From: a bacterium
Lineage (GTDB): Bacteria > Patescibacteriota > Minisyncoccia > Phycocordibacterales > Phycocordibacteraceae
Assembly: GCA_023269085.1 (NCBI GenBank)
Contig: JAHFML010000001.1
Coordinates: 75,966 to 108,577 of the forward strand
Direction of reading: 5' to 3'
Length of the DNA: 32,612 nucleotides
A program made the translations under genes and the position numbers. The notes beneath the pieces were generated by a model. It was not told the origin of the DNA. It saw only the letters and a program-made list of their open reading frames with translations, and searched no databases. Positions 21,489 through 27,087 of this stretch are shown piece by piece; the first letter of the stretch is position 1; each line of letters opens with the position of its first letter.

Positions 21489-23693
21489 CTACTTCGCCAC
21501 GGCGATGGCTTCGTCGAATTTTACTGACAAGAGTTTGGAGACGCCGTCAGAGCCCATCGTGACGCCATAGAGGATCCCCGCGCGGGACATCGTCTCGCGA
21601 TTGTGCGAGATGACGATGAGCTGTGACTTCTGCGCGAGGTTCTCTATCATGTCGCCATAGCGGCGACTGTTCGCCTCGTCGAGCGCGGCGTCGGTCTCGT
21701 CGAGGATGAGGAAGGGCGGCGGGTTCACCTGACTCATCGCGAAGATGAGCGCGATGCTCGTGAGCGCGCGCTCGCCGCCCGAGAGTTGCATGAGCGCGCG
21801 CACTTTCTTCTTCGGCAGGTTGACGGCAATCTCGATACCGGCGCGTTCTTTCTCTCTCGGTATCTCGTCGAATGACTCCTCGGGATCTTCGGATTCTTCA
21901 GAAGAATCCTCGACCTCGAGTGTGAGACGCGCGCCGCCGCCGCCGAACATGAGCGCGAAGTATTCGCCGAACGAGGCGTTCACCTTCGCGAGCCCATCAG
22001 CGAAGTGCTTCGCGAGCTCGGTGTCGAGATCGCTCACAAGGGCGCGAAGCCCGGCGGCCGACTTCGCGAGGTCCTCAAGCTCGGTCGCGAGGAATGCTTC
22101 GCGTGCGCTCACCTCCTTGTGCTCTTCGCGAATGTCTTCGCCCGTGCCGCCCGCCTCTTCGAGCCGGATGCGCACGCGTTCGAGCGCGCGCTTGCGCTCC
22201 TCTTGTGCGCGACGATCTTCACTCGGCAATTCACCGAGCGGCTCATACGAGATGGCCGCCATACCCGCGAGCAATCCCGCATCGGCCTTGTCACGGTCGA
22301 GCGACTCGGCAAGCATCGTGAGCTCGCGCTCGCGTGCTTCGAGCGAAGCAATCGCGCTTTCTCCCTGCGCCTTCGCTTGTGCGAGCTCGAGGATGCTGTG
22401 GCGCATCTCGCGCCCCGTCTCATCGTGCGCCGTTAGCGCCTCGCGTGCACGAGCAAGCACGAGCCGTGCTTCTTCGAGCTCGCATGCAAGGCGATCATCC
22501 TTCGCGACAAGCTCGCCGCGTTCATTCTCGAGCCGGTGCGCCGCGCGCTCCTCCTCGACGAGATAGTCGTCGGTCGGTGCGATGAATTGGCTCACAAAAA
22601 TTTTGACCAGCCCGCCGACCGCCTTGAGCGCGGCCGCAATCGCCTCAGGCGTGGTCGCGCCGCGCACCTGATCTTCGACCTCCTTCGCGAGCGTGATGAG
22701 ATCTTCACGCGGGACCTTGGTGTAGGGCTCGCGCGCGACGCGCGCGCTCCGCTCCGTAGCCGCCGCGAGCGCGCCTTCGACACGGCCAATCTCGCGCGCG
22801 AAATGGCTGCGCTCTGTGCTCAGGCGCTCGGTCTCGCGCTCAGCAACGCGCACCGCCTCGAGACGCTTACCGCCCTCAGCATCGATGGTTACTTGGTCTT
22901 CAATGTGCGCGAGATCTGCCGAGACCTGCGCGAGCGTCTCGGCCGCGTGTTTCCTTTTCGTGACGACATGCACCTTCTCTTGTGCGAGATACGCGTCTTC
23001 AATGGCGAAATACGTATGTGCGAGGTTGATGAGCTCGGTGCGAAGACTGTCGGCGCGTTCGAGCTTCTTGACCTGGCTCTCAAGGAAGCGGAGGTGCGGC
23101 GCAAGCTCTCTTCGCAGAGAATTGACCTGCGCGATATTGCCTTCGGTCTTCTCAAGCTTCCGGAGCGCCTCCTGCTTCTTGAATTCAAACACCTTCAGCC
23201 CAAGCGCGTCCTCGAGCATGAGCCGTCGCTCGCGCGGGCTGGAGAGGAGAATGCGATCGGCCTCGCCCTGCGAGATGATGTGATGGCCCGTCTCGCCGAT
23301 ATTGGCGCTTGCGAGGAGCTCGACGACATCGCGCAAGCGCACTTTCGAACCGTTGATAGCATATTCGCTCGTCCCGTCGCGCAAGACGGCGCGCTCGATA
23401 GCGACTTCATTGAAGTCAATCTTGAATTGCCGTTTTGAATTATCAAAAACGATAGCGACCGCCGCGCGGCCCGAGCGCGGCACCAAGTGCGAACCGCCCC
23501 AGATGAGGTCTTCGCTGCGCTTGCCGCGTAGGCTCTTCATCGACTGTTCCCCAAGCGCGAAGCGGAAGGCTTCGGCGACGTTACTCTTCCCCGAGCCGTT
23601 CGGCCCGACGATGGCGGTCGTCGCCTGCGAGAAGTCGAGCACGGTCTTCTTCGCGAATGACTTGAACCCGACGATCTCTAATCGCTTCAACAT
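21489..23693 (-). CDS. smc: Shortened SMC chromosome-segregation ATPase without a canonical hinge
   Basis: SMC ATPases organise and segregate the chromosome. This protein has 734 residues, against about 1150-1200 in the family. The N-terminal ATPase half is complete: LEIVGFKSFAKKTVLDF, GPNGSGKSNVAEAFRF (Walker A) and HHIISQGEADRILL (Q-loop region). The C-terminal half is complete too: LSGGERALTSIALIFAM (signature), FLILDETDAALDEAN (Walker B and D-loop) and IVISHNRETM (switch). Only two short coiled-coil arms of roughly 150 residues join them. The centre (about 325-385, EDLITLAKEVEDQVRGATTP and VGGLVKIFVSQF) lacks the glycine-rich SMC hinge pattern. It lies 28 nt after rnc, a common pairing. 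Its own TGC-TACAAT box ends 8 nt before the ATG. Confidence 0.93.
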   Translation of the reverse strand: MLKRLEIVGFKSFAKKTVLDFSQATTAIVGPNGSGKSNVAEAFRFALGEQSMKSLRGKRSEDLIWGGSHLVPRSGRAAVAIVFDNSKRQFKIDFNEVAIERAVLRDGTSEYAINGSKVRLRDVVELLASANIGETGHHIISQGEADRILLSSPRERRLMLEDALGLKVFEFKKQEALRKLEKTEGNIAQVNSLRRELAPHLRFLESQVKKLERADSLRTELINLAHTYFAIEDAYLAQEKVHVVTKRKHAAETLAQVSADLAHIEDQVTIDAEGGKRLEAVRVAERETERLSTERSHFAREIGRVEGALAAATERSARVAREPYTKVPREDLITLAKEVEDQVRGATTPEAIAAALKAVGGLVKIFVSQFIAPTDDYLVEEERAAHRLENERGELVAKDDRLACELEEARLVLARAREALTAHDETGREMRHSILELAQAKAQGESAIASLEARERELTMLAESLDRDKADAGLLAGMAAISYEPLGELPSEDRRAQEERKRALERVRIRLEEAGGTGEDIREEHKEVSAREAFLATELEDLAKSAAGLRALVSDLDTELAKHFADGLAKVNASFGEYFALMFGGGGARLTLEVEDSSEESEDPEESFDEIPREKERAGIEIAVNLPKKKVRALMQLSGGERALTSIALIFAMSQVNPPPFLILDETDAALDEANSRRYGDMIENLAQKSQLIVISHNRETMSRAGILYGVTMGSDGVSKLLSVKFDEAIAVAK

Positions 23694-23701
23694 TGCTAGC
23701 T

Positions 23702-23710
23702 ATTGTAGCA
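23702..23710 (-). promoter_or_regulatory. Extended -10 promoter of smc
   Basis: TGC-TACAAT on the minus strand, 8 nt before the smc ATG, in the 28-nt gap after rnc. There is no Shine-Dalgarno sequence. Confidence 0.5.
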
Positions 23711-23721
23711 TCGAAACTCCC

Positions 23722-24411
23722 CTACCACTTCATCTTGTCCAACCCTGCCTGCGCGGCGTTCTGTTCTGCTTCTTGCTTGCTCTTCCCTTCACCCTTCGCA
23801 ATCTCTTTGTCGCCCACGAAGACGCCGACCGTGAAGACTTTATCGTGATCGGGACCAATTTCTGATAGTGTTTGATATTCTGGCGTCAGACCACGCTTCT
23901 CCTGTGCTGATTCTTGGAAATGGCTCTTCGCGTCTTGGTAGGAGCGTTTCGCGATGACTGAGTCAATCTTGCTACAGAGTTTTTTTTGTATAAAAGATTC
24001 TGCGGCGGCGTAGCCCGCGTCGAGATAGATCGCGCCGATAATCGCTTCGACCGCGTCGGCCATAATAACGTCGCGCGCGCGGCCCGTGTCCCGCGCCTCG
24101 CCCTTCGAGAGGAGGAGGAAGTCGTTGACGCCGAGTGCTTGTGCCGTTTCAGAAAGTGAGACGGTGTTCACCAAGGCCGCGCGATAGCTCGTGAGCTCGC
24201 CTTCGTCCTTCGCCGGAAACTTTTTAAAGAGGAAGTCGGTGCTGGCGAGCTCAAGCACCGCATCGCCCAAGAACTCGAGTCGCTCATTATGATTCCCCGC
24301 ATATTCGCGATGTTCGTTCAGATACGAGCGGTGCGTCAAAGCCTCGACGAGCAAGTCGCGATTTGAAAAAGGGTGGCCAAGCCGTTCTTCGAGAAGTGAG
24401 AAATCAGGCAT
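23722..24411 (-). CDS. rnc: Ribonuclease III
   Basis: RNase III cuts double-stranded RNA and matures rRNA precursors. It has 229 residues. The catalytic signature is ERLEFLGDAVLEL, with the second acidic cluster in DAVEAIIGAIYLDAG. The C-terminal double-stranded RNA-binding domain runs from about residue 155 (DAKSHFQESAQEKRG) to GEGKSKQEAEQNAAQAGLDK. The start overlaps the end of the NusB-Nudix gene by 8 nt, so the two are probably translationally coupled. An A8 run in the mRNA (coding within FIQKKLC) is a possible slippage site, but the frame is intact. Confidence 0.96.
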   Translation of the reverse strand: MPDFSLLEERLGHPFSNRDLLVEALTHRSYLNEHREYAGNHNERLEFLGDAVLELASTDFLFKKFPAKDEGELTSYRAALVNTVSLSETAQALGVNDFLLLSKGEARDTGRARDVIMADAVEAIIGAIYLDAGYAAAESFIQKKLCSKIDSVIAKRSYQDAKSHFQESAQEKRGLTPEYQTLSEIGPDHDKVFTVGVFVGDKEIAKGEGKSKQEAEQNAAQAGLDKMKW

Positions 24412-25309
24412 GCGAACTAGCGTGATCGAGGAGCTTCTGGACAGCCGCCGTCACGATGGGGAGCATATCATCATAGAAATTAAGGTCAATGATGTCCTGC
24501 AGACGGAACCACTTCGCGTCATCGAGGCCGCCGCTCTTCTTGAGTACGATCGGTTCAAACGTGGAGGACGCAAGGAAGAACCACACATGCTTGCGCACGC
24601 GACCCTTCTCAGGGTGCGACGCGACATATTCGTTCTCGCCGATCTGATCTTCGACCTTCGCTTCAAGACCGAGTTCCTCCTTCACGATGCGCACAATGCC
24701 GATCTCGGGCGTGGCGTCTTCTTGAATATGCCCCTTTGAGAGTGTCCAGTGCCCGAAGACGTCATGCACGAGCGCGAGATAATATTGCCCTTGATGCTTC
24801 GTGTAGACGATAGCGCCGCCCATCTTCTCGATCGGAAGCTCTTCGCGCTTTGTCTTCTTATTTTTATCACTCTGCTCGTCCTTGCCCGGCTCGCCAAGCT
24901 CTTTGTAGATAGCGCCGAGGACGCCGTTCACGAAGCGACCCGAGGAGTCGCCACTGAAGGTCTTCGCGAGCTCGATAGCCTCGTTGATCGCAACCTTCGC
25001 CGGCACTTGGGCGCGATCGGCGAAGAGGAGCTCATAGAGCCCGAGGCGCAGGATATTCCGGTCCAAGGGCGCGATGCGGTCGAGTGGCCATTCGGGCGCG
25101 GCCTTCTCGATGATGAGATCGATGTCATCCTTCTTGGCGATGACGCCGGCAAGGAGCTGATCGGTGAAGGGGCGGTCGACATCGTCACTGCCAAACTCGG
25201 CGACATTGCGCGCGAGAATAGCCGCCGTCTCGCTGTCAGGCACGTGGGTCGTGTCCCACTCGAAGAGAGTCTGGAGGACGATGGAACGGGCGAGGTGTCG
25301 GTTGGCCAT
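24404..25309 (-). CDS. nusB: NusB antitermination factor fused to a Nudix-fold domain
   Basis: A two-domain protein of 301 residues. Residues 1-135 are NusB, the RNA-binding antitermination factor for rRNA operons: NRHLARSIVLQTLFEWD, APLDRNILRLGLYELLF, VAINEAIELAKTFSG and GRFVNGVLGAIYKEL. A Lys/Glu/Asp-rich linker (DEQSDKNKKTKREE) follows, then a Nudix domain from about residue 160 (GGAIVYTKHQGQYYLALVHD, LSKGHIQED). In the Nudix box GX5EX7REUXEEXGU, the Glu at position 7 is Ala and the RE Glu is Ile (RIVKEELG), while R, the EE pair and G remain. Catalysis is therefore uncertain. Plain NusB is 130-150 residues long. The gene overlaps rnc by 8 nt, and both act on rRNA. Confidence 0.93.
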   Translation of the reverse strand: MANRHLARSIVLQTLFEWDTTHVPDSETAAILARNVAEFGSDDVDRPFTDQLLAGVIAKKDDIDLIIEKAAPEWPLDRIAPLDRNILRLGLYELLFADRAQVPAKVAINEAIELAKTFSGDSSGRFVNGVLGAIYKELGEPGKDEQSDKNKKTKREELPIEKMGGAIVYTKHQGQYYLALVHDVFGHWTLSKGHIQEDATPEIGIVRIVKEELGLEAKVEDQIGENEYVASHPEKGRVRKHVWFFLASSTFEPIVLKKSGGLDDAKWFRLQDIIDLNFYDDMLPIVTAAVQKLLDHASSHA

Positions 25310-25335
25310 TGAAAGATCTGGTTAGGTACGAAGGT

Positions 25336-25344
25336 AGTATAACA
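25336..25344 (-). promoter_or_regulatory. Extended -10 promoter upstream of nusB
   Basis: TGT-TATACT on the minus strand, 26 nt before the nusB ATG. Unlike its neighbours it would leave a short leader of about 20 nt. No Shine-Dalgarno sequence is clear. Confidence 0.35.
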
Positions 25345-25348
25345 ACAA

Positions 25349-25373
25349 CTAGGCGCTAGGCGCTAGGCTTTAG
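25349..25373. repeat. Tandem TAGGCGC repeat between rpmF and nusB
   Basis: Three imperfect 7-nt units (AGGCGCT, AGGCGCT, AGGCTTT) preceded by CT and ending in AG. The sequence TAGGCGCTAGGC is shared with the rpoB-rpoC gap. Confidence 0.6.
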
Positions 25374-25401
25374 TGTGAATTGCTAACGCCTTGAACCTAT
25401 C

Positions 25402-25755
25402 TTACGCTCCCCCGCCGAAGCCGCTCCGCGCCTTCGGGCGGCCACCCGTCGCGACCTTGCCCGAGACGCCTTTTGCGCTCTTGTCGGTCGCGTTCGCATG
25501 ATCAACATGCGCGTGCTCGTGCGTGTGCTCTGCAACCGGAGCCGTCGAGACGCCCTTCGTCTTCGGTGCCTTAGCCTTCACGACGCGCGCGGGAGCGATC
25601 TGCCGGCCGCGGTACAGGCCCGTCGCCTCGTCGACGCGGTGCGGAAGGCGCAGAGTGCCGCTCTCTTTATCGACGACAATATTGACGTTCTCGAGCGCGT
25701 GGTGCGATCGGCGATTACGGGTGTGCCCCTTAGTGTGACGCATTCGAATTGACAT
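25402..25755 (-). CDS. rpmF: 50S ribosomal protein L32, cysteine-free, with His-rich tail
   Basis: L32 is a small protein of the 50S subunit. The start is MSIRMRHTKGHTRNRRSHHAL; the 12 upstream residues in the ORF track are non-coding. The family core MRHT.GH..NRRSHHAL is followed by NIVVDKESGTLRLPHRVDEATGLYRGR. The two CxxC pairs that bind zinc in classical L32 are absent (DKESG and DEATG stand there). After the ~55-residue core there is a tail of about 60 residues, including AKAPKTKG, a His-rich stretch EHTHEHAHVDHAN and a basic Gly end (RPKARSGFGGGA). TGG-TAGGGT ends 7 nt before the ATG. It precedes nusB on the same strand. Confidence 0.92.
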   Translation of the reverse strand: MSIRMRHTKGHTRNRRSHHALENVNIVVDKESGTLRLPHRVDEATGLYRGRQIAPARVVKAKAPKTKGVSTAPVAEHTHEHAHVDHANATDKSAKGVSGKVATGGRPKARSGFGGGA

Positions 25756-25762
25756 GTCTCTT

Positions 25763-25771
25763 ACCCTACCA
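25763..25771 (-). promoter_or_regulatory. Extended -10 promoter of rpmF
   Basis: TGG-TAGGGT on the minus strand ends 7 nt before the rpmF ATG; there is no Shine-Dalgarno sequence. Confidence 0.45.
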
Positions 25772-25785
25772 TGGGCGGTATAAAA

Positions 25786-25815
25786 AATCAAAAGCGCCGC
25801 TTATTAGGCGGCGCT
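25786..25815 (-). terminator. Intrinsic terminator of the two-gene orphan operon
   Basis: An 8-bp stem (AGCGCCGC / GCGGCGCT, 25793-25815) with a 7-nt loop, read on the minus strand into TTTGATTTTTTATA. It lies 20 nt after the stop of the 80-aa gene. A small GGGGA...TCCCC hairpin (25819-25836) precedes it. Confidence 0.8.
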
Positions 25816-25835
25816 CGTGGGGATTCTCCGATCCC

Positions 25836-26078
25836 CTAGTGGTGTTGTACTGGCGGTGTGTAATCACACTCACCTGCGTCACGTGAGGTGAGAGGCGAAT
25901 TCGTATTGAGTGCACACTTCAAAACGGTCGTATGCAAACAACCCCCAATACGTCTCTGTAATGCCTCGGCATTCGGACATGGTTTTTGGTAGACAATGCA
26001 CCCACCAAAACCCATGGCCTCAAGCCTCACGACGGTCACTGTTACCGGCCGCTTCTCAACAACTGTGATTTTTTTCAT
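25836..26078 (-). CDS. Hypothetical Cys-containing protein, 80 aa
   Basis: Not recognised. The start MKKITVVEKRPVTVTVVRLE is supported by AGGAG 7 nt upstream. The first 20 residues alternate charged and beta-branched residues as in a beta hairpin. Five cysteines follow (GGCIVY, KPCPNAE, GGCLHT, LKCALN, GECDY). There is no clear signal peptide or membrane segment. It is the second gene of a two-gene unit (35 nt after the 91-aa gene) with a promoter upstream and a terminator downstream. Base composition is lower in GC than its neighbours, which suggests separate ancestry. Confidence 0.65.
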   Translation of the reverse strand: MKKITVVEKRPVTVTVVRLEAMGFGGCIVYQKPCPNAEALQRRIGGCLHTTVLKCALNTNSPLTSRDAGECDYTPPVQHH

Positions 26079-26113
26079 ACCACGTCTCCTTCGCCTGTTT
26101 GCCAGGCTGTTGA

Positions 26114-26389
26114 TTAGTCAAGAATCTTGATCCCCCACGAGGGCTCGTACGGCTTCATGGAATGCTTGCAGACAGCCGCCACCTCAGGAGAGACTGGATC
26201 AGTACAGCACCAACACGACAACTCGACCGAGCCAGATGCGCCTTGATACAGCTCCTCGGCACGATGGCATACACCATCATCGTCATGATGATATCCGTGT
26301 CCACTCCCTTCGCGCGGGACTGTACACGAAGCAAACCCAGAATCTCGTAGAGATTCTGCACTAATCAGGATGTGATGCTTTCTCACCAT
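26114..26389 (-). CDS. Hypothetical Cys/His-rich protein, 91 aa
   Basis: Not recognised. The start MVRKHHILISAESLRDSGFA is preceded by GAGGT with good spacing (AGAGGTAAGAAAATG). The protein is rich in His and Cys: HGYHHDDDGVCH in the middle and SCWCCTDP with AAVCKH in the C-terminal half. Seven ligand-type residues close together make metal binding possible, but no known zinc-finger spacing is matched. It ends PYEPSWGIKILD. It is first in a two-gene unit with a TTGACG-N16-TATGCT promoter, placed between rnhB and rpmF, and its lower GC content sets it apart from the surrounding core genes. Confidence 0.6.
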   Translation of the reverse strand: MVRKHHILISAESLRDSGFASCTVPREGSGHGYHHDDDGVCHRAEELYQGASGSVELSCWCCTDPVSPEVAAVCKHSMKPYEPSWGIKILD

Positions 26390-26421
26390 TTTCTTACCTC
26401 TTTTGAGAAAGACCTAAAAAT

Positions 26422-26437
26422 CCAATCTCTCGATTGG
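26422..26437 (-). terminator. Small hairpin after rnhB, weak terminator or 5' leader hairpin
   Basis: CCAATC-TCTC-GATTGG gives a 6-bp stem followed on the minus strand by ATTTTTA. It lies 21 nt after the rnhB stop, but also about 6 nt after the predicted transcription start of the orphan operon, so either role is possible. Confidence 0.4.
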
Positions 26438-26449
26438 ACACCAGCCTGT

Positions 26450-26477
26450 AGCATACCTTATTTGAGTCTGCCGTCAA
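26450..26477 (-). promoter_or_regulatory. Sigma-70 promoter of the orphan operon
   Basis: On the minus strand TTGACG (26477-26472), 16 nt, TATGCT (26455-26450). The -35 box lies within the last codons of rnhB. The leader to the 91-aa ATG would be about 55 nt. Confidence 0.65.
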
Positions 26478-27066
26478 GATGCACGAAGGTGCGACGGTGG
26501 ATAGCCGAGAGGCCGTGCTCACGAAGCATCTCATAGTGTCGCTTGGTGCCGTAGCCCTTATGAATCTCGAAGCCGTAAGCCGGATACTCGGCGGCGAGCG
26601 CGACCATCAGATGGTCGCGCGACACCTTCGCCGCGATAGACGCGAGCGAGATGATTGGCACGAGCGCGTCGCCGTGGATGATGGTCTCTTGGGAGAATTC
26701 GGGCGGCGCGCGAAGCGCGCCGTCGAGCAGAATGTGAACTTCATCTTTCATGTGGGGTTTCGTAAACCCCACAAGGTTGCGCACACCACGGGCGAGCGCG
26801 TCCGACACTGCGGCGCTGATTCCCTTCTCGTCGATGAGAACAGCATCGGAAAATTCGACCGCGAAGCGCGCGTCGCCTCTTGCGACGCGCGCAGTGAGCA
26901 TTTCGAAAATCTCTTCGCGCTTCTTCTCCGAGAGTTTCTTCGAATCATTTACTCCGGGGAATTCGCGCGCGACGTCAAACCCTTCGGGCATCATGACCAC
27001 CCCGACCGCCACCGGCCCGGCGAGTGGCCCACGCCCCGCTTCATCTACCCCGAGCAAAAATCGCAT
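26458..27066 (-). CDS. rnhB: Ribonuclease HII
   Basis: RNase HII removes RNA primers and single ribonucleotides from DNA. It has 202 residues from ATG 27066, where MRFLLGVDEAGRGPLAGP is the family N-terminus; the ORF-track start at 27228 overlaps dnaE. Catalytic blocks: DEAGRGPLAGP, VNDSKKLSEKKRE, HILLDG and HGDALVPIISLASIAAKVSRD, with C-terminal YGFEIHKGYGTKRHYEML. Residues about 98-106 (VGFTKPHM) are encoded by a palindromic element that also occurs in dnaG. It is inserted between the helix ending ARGVRNL and the HILLDG strand. TATACT ends 6 nt before the ATG and is shared with divergent dnaE. Confidence 0.96.
   Translation of the reverse strand: MRFLLGVDEAGRGPLAGPVAVGVVMMPEGFDVAREFPGVNDSKKLSEKKREEIFEMLTARVARGDARFAVEFSDAVLIDEKGISAAVSDALARGVRNLVGFTKPHMKDEVHILLDGALRAPPEFSQETIIHGDALVPIISLASIAAKVSRDHLMVALAAEYPAYGFEIHKGYGTKRHYEMLREHGLSAIHRRTFVHLDGRLK
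26751..26773. repeat. Palindromic element encoding VGFTKPHM, copy in rnhB
   Basis: A perfect 10-3-10 palindrome with arm TGTGGGGTTT. Together with the next base on the left it is identical to the dnaG copy over 24 bases and is read in the same frame. Confidence 0.88.
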
Positions 27067-27072
27067 GATGAA

Positions 27073-27080
27073 AGTATACT
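27073..27080. promoter_or_regulatory. Shared palindromic -10 box of rnhB and dnaE
   Basis: AGTATACT is its own reverse complement and reads TATACT on both strands. It lies 7 nt before the dnaE ATG (+) and 6 nt before the rnhB ATG (-). The entire intergenic region is 21 bp, so both mRNAs would be leaderless. Confidence 0.6.
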
Positions 27081-27087
27081 GTGCCTT

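Noticed and set aside
23970-23990. A8 run in rnc as a programmed frameshift site
   Set aside because: The frame is intact through the complete dsRNA-binding domain, and no slippery context or alternative frame product is evident.
26479-27087. A 204-residue N-terminal extension of DnaE in the ORF track
   Set aside because: It is antisense to rnhB. MASRFVHLHTHSHYSF at 27088 is the expected PHP-domain start, with a -10 box 7 nt upstream.
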